Positions 55,081-64,000 of a stretch of DNA of 64,000 nt are shown in pieces (the stretch's first letter is position 1; every line of letters starts with the position of its first letter). The position numbers and the translations under genes are program-made. Source of the DNA: Tricholoma matsutake (taxonomy: Eukaryota; Basidiomycota; Agaricomycetes; Agaricales; Tricholomataceae); the NCBI GenBank assembly GCA_026075535.2, contig AP026544.2:1488001-1552000 (forward strand), read 5' to 3'. The notes under the pieces were generated by a model. That model had not been told where the DNA came from and searched no databases. It saw only the letters and a list, made by a program, of their open reading frames with translations.

Positions 55081-56229
55081 CTGGTGAACTGATGATGACC
55101 TCTGCCAGATTGCAATGCTTTCCTCATCTATCTAGATGACAGTTATGTTCTGATGCATCCACCTTGTGCGATGCCCCAGTTTCCCAAATCTTACTCGCCT
55201 CCACCTCACTGTCGAGGAACAAGAGCGATCATTCCACATCAATCCTCCATCCTCTGTTTTTGTGATTTGTGCTCCTTGACTCAAGCATCTTCACTTTGAC
55301 ACAAATGCCATACACTCCATATGTGTCACAGAGCTACTAGTGCTACAAAAGTTGGAGTTGAATTTTGCAATGTCCGCGATTTTAACAGAGACTATGCAAA
55401 GTGTCTTATGGGGTAGAGCAGCCATCTTCACAAACTTCTCCAGCATTTCCCAAACCCTTACATACTTGGAATTGCAGTGCAAATCAAACTACTTCCATGG
55501 GATTTGCACATTTGTCTTTCCCAACCTCATTACCATCCTCCTTTGCATCTTGGGGTGTTTTCATATTGGGATCTCTGCTCTTGAGATACAGATACTTGCA
55601 CCCCTCCTGGAACATGCCCAGTTTGACCTCGGTGACTCAAGATATATAGATTTCACACAGAGCACATTTGGATCTTGTTTAAAGTGTTTAGTTTTCAAAA
55701 CTCCATCATGTGGCCTGTCAGCCCTTGAGACCCCTGCATTGTATTCTGCACACAATGTGGCTTGGACGCATCACAATTTTCTTGTTGACTGCCCACTGCT
55801 CAAAGAAGTGGTAATCGGTGTACACATGCTCAATGTGACATCTCAGGACAACCGTCACATTCACTGGCCGATGGTGAAAAAGATGACACTTGTACTCGAG
55901 CCAGGCATTGCAGAATTCATCGCCTAGCTGCAGCTTCCTGCAATTGAGCGCATTTATCTGATTTTTCCTGGCTGGTTTGAACACTCACCCACCACACTCA
56001 ATGAGCAGCAATGGCAAGCTGACAGATGGCACGGTAACGCTATCGCAGGAGAGGAAGGCTTGGATCTCCAGGATGCTGTGGACAGGCTTTTGGAGTGCTA
56101 TAAAAAGGAGAAGACAATACTTGCAGGCAGATTTCCTGGTTTAGTTTGCAAACGCATTGGGTGTAGGGGACCTGATCGAGAGAACTTTGACACAGTAGAA
56201 GCCATAAGCAGCAGCTTTGTACGTTGAGG
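55081..56229 (+). pseudogene. LRR-like protein gene A (F-box/LRR type), decayed
   Basis: The plus frame reads CIHLVRCPSFPNLTRLHLTV, then INPPSSVFVICAP-stop-LKHLHFDT, LVLQKLELNF, TLTYLELQC, SRYIDFTQSTFGSCLKCLVF, CPLLKEVVIGVHMLN and GLDLQDAVDRLLECYKKEK. The spaced Leu/Phe pattern is that of leucine-rich repeats. TGA codons at 55151 and 55277 and a TAG near 55925 interrupt; a frame change occurs before 55150, where an F-box would be expected. It is a paralogue of the next gene (shared FTQSTF and LKE-VVI motifs). Confidence 0.5.
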
Positions 56230-56424
56230 TGCTACTATACATATCTTGTCGACCACTCTCAAATCCTTGTCAGTTTAGTTTGTCAAATATTCAATACACT
56301 GTACTGCACAATGATTGTGTCACAACTCAGAGCATGAATCGTTTCAATACAATCAAGATCATCAATCGGAGGTTCTGAACACCATCTGCTGCCTATCTCT
56401 CTCAGAAGCAACAATGCCTATCGC

Positions 56425-58083
56425 ATGGGAGGCAGGTTAAAGATAACAACAGGGTTGGAACATTGCAGGAACGTGAAACCGATGCATCTCCCCACCATGC
56501 CCAGCAATACACTCCTACCATTTTCATCTGGTAGAGACCTATGCAATGAACTCTTTCATGAGATATTCAAACATTGCTTCATCAGCGCACCATCAGACGA
56601 TCCATCACAGCATGTTGACACCCTGAATTCACCAGAGCAATGGCAGTGGCTTGCACTATGCATGACATGTACCACGTTCCGTGACATTCTCATCCAACTC
56701 CCAAACCCTTTTCAAAAGGTTTCCATAACATTCGACACCGGGTTAGAGACTTACGAGGTCACATTGCATTGACTGCATAGATGGGCAAAGCTACTGAACA
56801 GCTTGCTCACAACCAGGATGTTCAAGATATCCCTCAGGTTGGCATATGTGTGGCTCGGTGAGTATGCAGTCCGTTCAGTTCAAGAAACGTACAATGTCTT
56901 TGAACAGGGTCACACTCATTACACTTTAGATTCTCTTGATATCAGGCTTGCCTCAGTCTACAATTCCACCACTCACTTCCCATCCAGTCTTCCCAATCTC
57001 ACTTGCCTTTCCATGACAGTCAACAATGACAGCACTCGTGGCCCAGATCCCCACTGCTCCATCATTATTGACTTTCTGAAGCTCATTTATTTATCCATTA
57101 AAAGCAACACCCCAACTGCTCAGCATGTGGTGAGCCCGCCAGGATTGCATGGGTTGAACCTTGATTTTGTGCATGTAGGCTTCATGTCAACCAAAGGCAG
57201 CGAGCTTACCAAAGCTCTTTCTGAAAGTGTTGGAATGTTTAGCCAATACTGATCCATGTGCAAACAGCTAACAACACTGCAGCTCTCTGTTCATTGCATG
57301 TGGATAAGTGGAACCCATGAACTCAATTTCCCCAGCATGGTCACAGTCTCCATTTGTATAACAGGAATTTATTGTCACCAGGGCTCGCAACCAAAAATCA
57401 GGCTTTTGATGCCAAACCTAGTCTCTGCACAATTTTTTGTTGTTGACACACACTTTATTTCGTTCACACAGAGCACCTTTTCAGCTACTCTAAAGCAGTT
57501 GGAGATATTTATGCCAAGCCTCAAAGGGAACCCACTGGCACATCTGGCACTCTCTGGTTCTGCAGCATTTCAGCCAGGTGCAGGCAGTCTTCACATGCAT
57601 GCAGACTGCCTCATGTATCACCCCAAGCTCAAGGAAGCAGTCATTGCTGCACATGGTATGTGGCTGACTTCACACAGGGTCAGAAGGCCTAAGCTTTTGA
57701 AGCTGTGACTGGGAATTTCAGACTTCATCTCTCAGATTGACTTACCATCTCTCCAGCAACTGCGTATCATTTATCCAAGATGGTGCAATGAACAAATGCA
57801 TTGGTCCATTTGTAAACACCCAGAAGCTGAAGAAGAAGGTGCATTGGAATCGAGTATAGGTTCATATGACAGCAAAGATGAGGACATTGTGCCCACATCA
57901 CCATATATTCCCAAATGCAGCGTTGAAGTATGCTACAGAGAAGAGAAGGAAAAGTTTGCATGCAGGTTCCCCAATGTTGTGATTAGAAAGATTCCAAGTT
58001 ATAATGAGCCCAATGTTGACAGTTTTGATGTTGTACCCTTGTCAAGTGCTCACTGGATGACAGATTTGGAACATACTTTGTAG
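56425..58083 (+). pseudogene. F-box/LRR-like protein gene B, decayed only by three TGA codons
   Basis: One continuous frame: DLCNELFHEIFKHCF ... WLALCMTCTTFRDILIQLPN is F-box-like; then LRR-type segments (SLDIRLASVYN, SLPNLTCLSMTV, QLTTLQLSVHC, FTQSTFSATLKQLEIFMPS, HPKLKEAVIAAHG, LPSLQQLRIIYPRW) and an acidic C-terminal part. The only interruptions are TGA at 56770-56772, 57250-57252 and 57706-57708, each between conserved stretches. F-box/LRR proteins normally choose substrates for SCF ubiquitin ligases. ATG probably at 56437 or the later one at 56498 (MPSNTLLPFSS). Confidence 0.55.
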
Positions 58084-58411
58084 GGAAGTAGATCTGTATC
58101 TACACCATTGATGTTTAGACAGCAGCCCGAGTTTATAGCAAAGATTTATCATGTGCCAGTGTGACAGGATACTTGCGAGATGATGTATCGACTCTTGATT
58201 TAGAAGGAGAGGATTTTCAAGCTGGTAGAGATCATGACAAAGTGAGATGAGAAATGAAGAGGCCCATATAGCTACACTACTCTAGCACACAAGGTGACAT
58301 GCCATGTTCAAGCTAACTGAAAACATTGGGAACTCAAAGACAATAAAGCAGCCATGCAAACATGATGGGTGTCAACAGAACACTGTATATTTAAACACTA
58401 CTACAAGAGCA
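58084..58411. other. Intergenic, no gene
   Basis: Converging 3' flanks of gene B (plus) and the next gene (minus). No repeat or terminator-like structure stands out. Confidence 0.3.
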
Positions 58412-60715
58412 CTAGGTGGGTATAGAGATAATAATGACAAATTGGATGTTAGAAGACAGTACAGAACCAGCATTGCCCTTATAAGTGCCCAGCATGTAGC
58501 CAACAGACACAACGGAATTCAGGGGAATTTCACTTGCACCCTTCTTGTATAAGTGCCAAGAGGTCAATGCTTTGAAATCAGCATCCATAAACATAAAAGC
58601 CAACCGGTCATTGCAAGCACAGCCATCATACACAGGCACTGCAGAACACAAGAGAGTGAGGAGTTGTTCAGATGAGGACAACATAAGCAACTCACCAGGA
58701 TCATTGTATGAACGAGATGCAGCATAGACAGAATTGGCATTTAATGCAACCAAAGGGGAGGAAACTGACTTGAGAACCGACTTGACTGGGGAAGCTGGGG
58801 CGGAAGCTAAAAAAACATGTTGAGAATGAAGCAAACTTTGATAAGGAAAACATACCAGGTCACCAATTATCCCCTTTTCCCAACCCAAAACCGAGAGGAG
58901 ACATGTTGCCAGCAATGACATGAAATTCAAAGAGGTGACCCCAAGCCAACACATCCCATCTCATATCTTGTTCCAAAGGTGCAATGGTTACCTTGTGGAT
59001 AGAGTAGGGCAAATGGCGGGGACCACTTTCACAAGGTACCACAAGAAAACTCTCAGTGAGAGTCCCAGACATGATACAGATAGCCAACCATTTCTTGTCC
59101 TTGATCTGAAGGTGGTGGTTATCGACATAGAGGAGTGCAGGGTCAACATGAGCAGTGTTGACGTGCTGCTCAGAAGAACAGAAGAGGAGGGCCTGGAGGA
59201 AGGACCTACAGGCAAAAGCATGTCAAAGAAAGAAGTATTGAGTGCCAAATATGAAAATGCACTGACCCTCTGACATTGATATGTTGGCACACATCTCCAC
59301 AAAGGGCATGTGCAGAGAGTCCACAGGACCCATAAATGGCTTAACCTCACACAAACACCTTGAGGAAGCAGGAAGTCGAAGTCTGAAAATTGAAGCATAA
59401 GCAAAATCACACACAGGAGAGCAGGAAGACCTTGATAGGTCCTGACCAACAATGGGTCCTGAGAAGATAACAACATCACAGAAAACCCATCTTCTTCTTC
59501 TACTGGCTCAGCAATGGCATCAGCAACTACAGCATCAGATCAAGGGGTAGCAACCCTGAGCTACATTAGAATATGTGATAAACAAATGAGACAGTCAACT
59601 CACAATTCCTCATCAGAGGCCACCCACTCCACAACCTGTTCACCTTCTTCTGATTCAGCAGCAGCGGCAGCAACATCACACTCAGGACCATTCTTGACAC
59701 TATGCACCCAACAAAACCATGAGCTCAAAGCACAGGAAATATGAACACTACAATGCACGATGTCAAATCCAATTCCTTGGCTTTGCCTTTCACATCTGAG
59801 GTTTGAACATCAGAAATTAATCTAGCATGCTGGTCAATTGCAAGCTCAGATAAAATAGACTACACCATGACACACTGTGACACATCAGGAAGATCGTCAT
59901 CTGAATCAGTCAGTTCAGATAAGGCATGTTCATCCTTGGAAGTAGGAGGTATGCTAGAAACAACACAATAAGTACTGGAAACAAAGAGGACATAGAGGAA
60001 TACATATGTGGAAGGCAGTGCATGCAATTTACATGCAATCGGCTGGAGAGCCTCCTTTGAAGTCTTCAATCTACAAAATATTACATGAAGTACCCAAATA
60101 CTGAAGACACTGAGGGCTAACTTGGTCTTGACCACATCGCTATAGGTTGCCTTGGCAGTCTTCACAACAGTCCTCCTTATCAGAAGCATAAGCATAAGCA
60201 AACCATTAAATATCAAAGACACAAACTTTGGGTGACCTTCACGAGCAATTCTAACAAAAGGTGAGGCTAATACAAGGCAAAGTAGAAGACCACAAGCTTA
60301 CTTTGCAGATCCAAATGTAACGGTAGGTGAGAAAGCACCTTCAGTCAGTATGGTGTCCAATGCGGTGCTAGCACAGAGAATGATTAATGTTGTGAGCACA
60401 CGATAGAATATGTTCCACACGTCACTGAAACTGCAGGTAAAAGATTGTATTTCTTAGTTCCAGGAGGGGAAGGCATTTTCTTCATGCACTTTTTGGCTAG
60501 CGAGGCTGGAGACTCAATAATCTCCCTGTGACAAAAAGTGAGTCAAAAAGCAAGGCATATAATAAATTGGTGTGAGAATGCTCACACATTGGAAGAATCG
60601 GTGTCAACAGCAGGTCTACTCTTGCATTTTTTGGGGCTGGTGCTAGTGCTGCAAACAAATTAGAGATGTAGAACTATGTACACAAACAATAGCTTACATT
60701 TGAGAGCTTGCGGTG
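58412..60715 (-). pseudogene. Multi-exon gene of unknown function, Agaricomycete family
   Basis: Minus-strand exons: TSTSPKKCKSRPAVDTDSSN (about 60655-60595), REIIESPASLAKKCMKKMPS (about 60530-60430), SDVVKTK, KTSKEALQPIA, IPPTSKDEHALSELTDSDDD and LPDVSQC (about 60150-59870), NGPECDVAAAAAESEEGEQV (about 59700-59600), SDAVVADAIAEPVEEEDGFS (59540-59480), then the larger C-terminal part: DFAYASIFRLRLPASSRCLC, VDPALLYVDNHHLQIKDKKW, LEQDMRWDVLAWGHLFEFHV, AVPVYDGCACNDRLAFMFMD and SVVSVGYMLGTYKGN. Introns of 50-80 bases with GT-AG ends separate the first exons. A TGA at 59540-59542 interrupts. The basic SPKK-type start suggests a nuclear protein; function unknown. Confidence 0.45.
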
Positions 60716-60884
60716 AGCTCATCGTTAACGAGGCTGCAAGTAGGAATTCCAAATATATAAGCATGGTAGAAAGTAGAAGGCAAAAACAAGAATGATAACA
60801 AACAACTGGATGTCAATTTCCTCTCTGGGCAATAAACAATGAGTTAGAGTATTGCAGCGAGAAACCACAGTAGGGATAGGTACT

Positions 60885-61640
60885 TCCTCAACTTCCTGTG
60901 CTTCCTCCTCATCATCATCTGAGTCAAATATCAGATCAGGAACCCCCTCCAACTCCACATCAGGCAGAGGTAGGGGTCCAGCATGACACTTCTGAGTGCA
61001 TCATACCAAGGCCCTTTGTCCGCGGCGCTCTTGTCTGGCTTCCGTGAAACAGGTGCGACAGCTGGATGGACATCGGCTCATGGTGACCTCCCCAGTACGC
61101 CAGTTAACATCTGGGTTGTGGTCTTGAAGCCACAGATAGCCCAAAATCACCTTCTGCTTCCCTAACTGAGTGACAGCAAAAAGTGTACGCTCACTATGAT
61201 CTTTGTAACGGAGGACCAGGTCCACAACCTCTCGGATGGCACCAGCTTCATTTGGGGATCCATCTACATTATAAACAGGTATCAGACGCAAGAGCAAGCA
61301 AGTATTCAGGCAATGTTGTTGTGTGAGGTCAGCATCAATGAAGAGACCAGTAGCACCAGAGTCTAGGAGCGCAGAGACACCAAGTATCTGTCCAGTGTTG
61401 GTAGTCTGTAGTTCGATTGCCAGGTTCAAGGTGTGCAGAAGGAGTGGATGCAACAATATATTTGCATGGTAGTTTGCACTCCCATGATTTAATTTTGGGG
61501 CGTGAGGTAGAGGTAGAGAGAGGAGGGGCAGGTATGTCTTCACCCGACTTTGAAGGTTCAGAGAGGGGAATAGTCATGAAATCAGATTCATTCTCCAGGG
61601 ATTCAACTGACAAAACTGTGGTTATGGACAGGCAACGAGG
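60885..61640 (-). pseudogene. pol: Truncated pol of the old gypsy-1-family copy
   Basis: Keeps SVESLENESDF, a frameshift near 61437, ALLDSGATGLFIDADL of the protease, and VELEGVPDLIFDSDDDEE at the end. A TGA near 61003 replaces the first of two CGA codons found in gypsy-1 (AAIRRTQKC against ALV-stop-CTQKC). Reverse transcriptase onward is missing. Confidence 0.85.
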
Positions 61641-61649
61641 GCGTACAAT

Positions 61650-62752
61650 TCACTCACTGCAAATAGAAAAATCCTGCTCCTCTACACCCTCTAATTTGAC
61701 CTCCTCAGTGACCTGACCCTTCGCTTCCTCGACATCTACAAGCGCCAACAAGTCCTGGAGGAGTTCATCTCGTCCCTCGGGGGTGAGCATGCGGATATCC
61801 TGACAATGGGGGCATGCTCCAGCCATATGTCCAGTTTCCCCACAGCAGTAGCAGAGGTTTAACCTGTGTGTGCAGCTACGGGCTGCATCAACATCCATTG
61901 GTACTGGAACATTGACAACCGGTGCAGGAGTTTGACGGACAGGAATAGGGTTGCATTGGGGAAGGGTTCGATTGAAGATGTGGGATGTAGGAGTGGTAGT
62001 TGGAGCCCAGAATGCAGCATTGAACGCCGCATTTGTGAGTTGGTTCTCATCACAGAGGGAAGCAGCTTCATACCAAGCATAGATTTCATTGTCCGCTGGA
62101 TGTCCTTCCAACATCTGGGCAATCTGGTCCTGAATCTCCCAGTTGAGGCCTCGTCGGAACTTCACCACCACTGGTAGCCCACCCCCATACCCTGCCATGT
62201 CCACCAAGTCCTTAAACTCATCGATATAATCATCCATGGATCGACATGCCTGGTGGTACGAGGATGACTCAAGTCGTGTCACTGCTCGGTGGCGCTCATT
62301 GAGGGGACAAAAGTGGCATACGAACTCTGCTCAAAAGTCACCCCAAGTGGAGAAAGGTAGGGAACTGAGTTCTTTGGTTTGTCGCAGAATATGGTCCACG
62401 TAGAGATAGGCACACTCAGATTTCATGTATGTGAAGGCCCAATAAATTTTTGCAGCTTCATCGATGAATTGATGCAACTGGAGACTGATATACAACTCAC
62501 AGGAGTTAAGGAATGCACATCCCTGCATACACGCACCATTAAATTTGGCGGGGGGGGACGGTTTGATCTGGGCGCGTTTGGTGATGCGTCGTTGTTGGGC
62601 GCGCTTGGAGTCGTAATGGGGGAAATATTAGTCGTGGAGCTGGTCTGAGGTGTTCTGATGAAGTTTTCGATCGTAGATTTAAGCGAATCAATTTGCGTGC
62701 GTATTCCAGTAACATCGCTTTCAAGTGCATCAAGGCATTCTGATGTGTCCAT
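61650..62752 (-). pseudogene. gag: gag of the old gypsy-1-family copy
   Basis: Aligns over its whole length to gypsy-1 gag, with ATG at 62752, the CCHC knuckle CYCCGETGHMAGAC and the same TGA end. One premature TGA at about 62331 comes from CGA (GDFRAEF in gypsy-1, GDF-stop-AEF here). Many Arg to Cys, His or Gln changes fit CpG transitions. Confidence 0.85.
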
Positions 62753-62918
62753 AGCGCTAGGGGGCGCGTTTGGCGAAAATGGCAGCGTAATAAAGGCGAG
62801 ACTATCTGGAACGGTGTGTAGGGACTCTGTGGAGCTTTGGGAAGCGTCGTCCAGTCTGTACCCATGTATCTTGGGCAGTGCGTTCACGATTTTCGGGCCT
62901 TAGGGGAGAGTTTTCTAC

Positions 62919-63342
62919 TATAAGGGCAACCTAAGCCTCTAGCAAAGGGAAATCCAAAGTTAAAATTATGCTACATAATACAGGGATTGGGGGGCGCACC
63001 TAGCAAAGGGAAATCCAAAGAGAAAACTCTAAAGATCCCTTTGCCAGTGCCCAGTATATGTGAAAACTGCAAAAATCAAATAATAACTAAAAATAGAAAA
63101 AGGCGGAGATAGGCTGATCAAGGCTGCCGCATGACATAATACCTAGGGGTAGATGTCGGAAGAGTACTCCATCTCTAAATATAAAACTGTCAACATGCAC
63201 AAATGTGATAGAAAGGGAAATTAGTAATAAAATAAGGGAAAATCATAGAAAATGAAGAATAGAAGGAAACGAGGCGAGAAAAAATATAGGACGAATGTAA
63301 AAAATAGGAGAAACACGTGGGACACCCTCTAGTCCCCTTACA
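62919..63342 (-). repeat. LTR of the old gypsy-1-family copy
   Basis: 424 bases; same TGTAAGGGGACTA start and CCTTATA end on the minus strand as gypsy-1, with about a tenth of positions changed by eye. Confidence 0.9.
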
Positions 63343-64000
63343 GTGGAGCCTCCTGGACCTGTAAGGCCAATTTCCATCATAATGAAGAATGGGCACATGT
63401 AGGTTTCACATGACCAAAACTGGTGCTGCCTGAGGTGGTCTAGGTCCCAGAAACAGTGGATCCTGGTCGGCACCAGTCAGCCTCCAGTGAACAATCACAG
63501 CGATGTAGACCGAACTCACAAGATGCCCAAACAACTACTAAGTCTCTCATCATTTGGCTAATTTTACTCCTATAGTTAAACGGAGGGCGAGGAAGGAGCG
63601 CACCAACTGCACGCAATCGACCACTTTTTCGATTCCCTTAAAGTGGCACACCTGACAGCACACAATGAGCAAAAGTTTTCTGCGCATACTATATCTGGCT
63701 GTCTTATCATGGGTGATTCCGTTGCTGACAATGAGAGACAAAGTGACATGAGGTTAAAATGCCTCGAATCGGAGCCGGAGAAGAAACATGAGGAATGACA
63801 TCATACGGTGCAATATCGAATAGTTATTGTATTAGCTCGTGCCAAACATTGTACTTATATTGGAAGAGGCAGCCGCCTCCATAGCGGTATAGGCTATTTC
63901 GATGGCTTTCTGGCACAACGCAGGCGCATATATTAAGAATAATCGTAGTCCAAGAAATCAAGAGCACCGGCGCGGAGAATTGGACAGCCCCTCAAATTAG
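63343..64000. other. No gene recognised, CpG-richer DNA
   Basis: No supported ORF. From about 63580 to the end, CG is common again (for example GGCGCGGAG, CGGAGCCGGAG), unlike the old repeats, so this may be the edge of unique host sequence. A tRNA was looked for and not seen. Confidence 0.3.

Larger units (their letters stand above)
60885..63342 (-). mobile_element. Truncated old copy of the gypsy-1 family
   Basis: Starts with an LTR (62919-63342), continues with gag and the first 260 or so codons of pol, and stops abruptly near 60885 within an acidic pol stretch. No 3' LTR. Compared with gypsy-1, most differences are CG to TG or CA. The break lies just upstream of the first exon of the 58412-60715 gene. 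Confidence 0.85.

Noticed and set aside
19622..58083. TGA reassigned to arginine (altered genetic code or RNA editing)
   Set aside because: gypsy-1 gag ends with a normal TGA, gypsy-1 pol uses no TGA in 1300 codons and has CGA where the old copy has TGA, and old elements also lose catalytic residues by CpG-type changes. Decay is simpler.
63580..64000. tRNA or host gene at the right edge
   Set aside because: No B-box-like GGTTCGAA, cloverleaf or sustained ORF was found.

Overview
This window reads as a transposon island from a mushroom-forming basidiomycete (Agaricomycete). The evidence is the gene families: a KDZ transposase with a CxC2-type cysteine finger, a Tnp2 (Transposase_21) transposase, a chromodomain Ty3/gypsy element, a Helitron, and several multi-exon families of unknown function that I know only from Agaricomycetes. 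Introns are short, about 50-60 bases. No bacterial operon, rRNA, tRNA or CRISPR is visible. The order and species cannot be fixed from the sequence; Boletales is only a guess.

Layout. 1-545: end of a USP-like protease domain of the type fused to Helitron helicases here. 781-1640: low-complexity DNA with small hairpins. 2426-17778: a Tnp2 transposase gene (minus strand) split by a 12.9-kb KDZ element (2612-15511) that has terminal inverted repeats, a 7-base target duplication and about five genes. 19092-19452: a long foldback. 19622-27580: an old gypsy element (gypsy-2) with two extra ORFs behind pol. 27586-31852: a decayed SPT5-like KOW gene split by a 1.6-kb hAT-type non-autonomous element. 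33-37 kb: remnants of an unknown multi-exon gene, a PHD-finger exon pair and the BED-finger end of a hAT transposase. 37.2-51 kb: a Helitron (minus strand) whose C-terminal protease domain is split by a young, apparently intact gypsy element (gypsy-1, 37769-43815), and which also holds a hAT MITE (48378-49123) and a CACTG-ended element (50990-53295). 55-58 kb: two decayed F-box/LRR-like paralogues in tandem. 58.4-60.7 kb: a decayed multi-exon gene. 60.9-63.3 kb: a truncated old copy of gypsy-1.

Main themes. First, insertions are nested and most can be dated by target-site duplications that restore the older reading frame. Second, almost every old gene is broken by in-frame TGA codons where arginine is expected, and old sequence is poor in CpG while young gypsy-1 is rich in it. 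The simplest reading is CpG transition (CGA to TGA), as from cytosine methylation and deamination. Third, several elements carry accessory genes: KDZ cargo, the Helitron protease, and the zinc-knuckle and membrane ORFs of gypsy-2. Nearly everything is probably inactive except gypsy-1.
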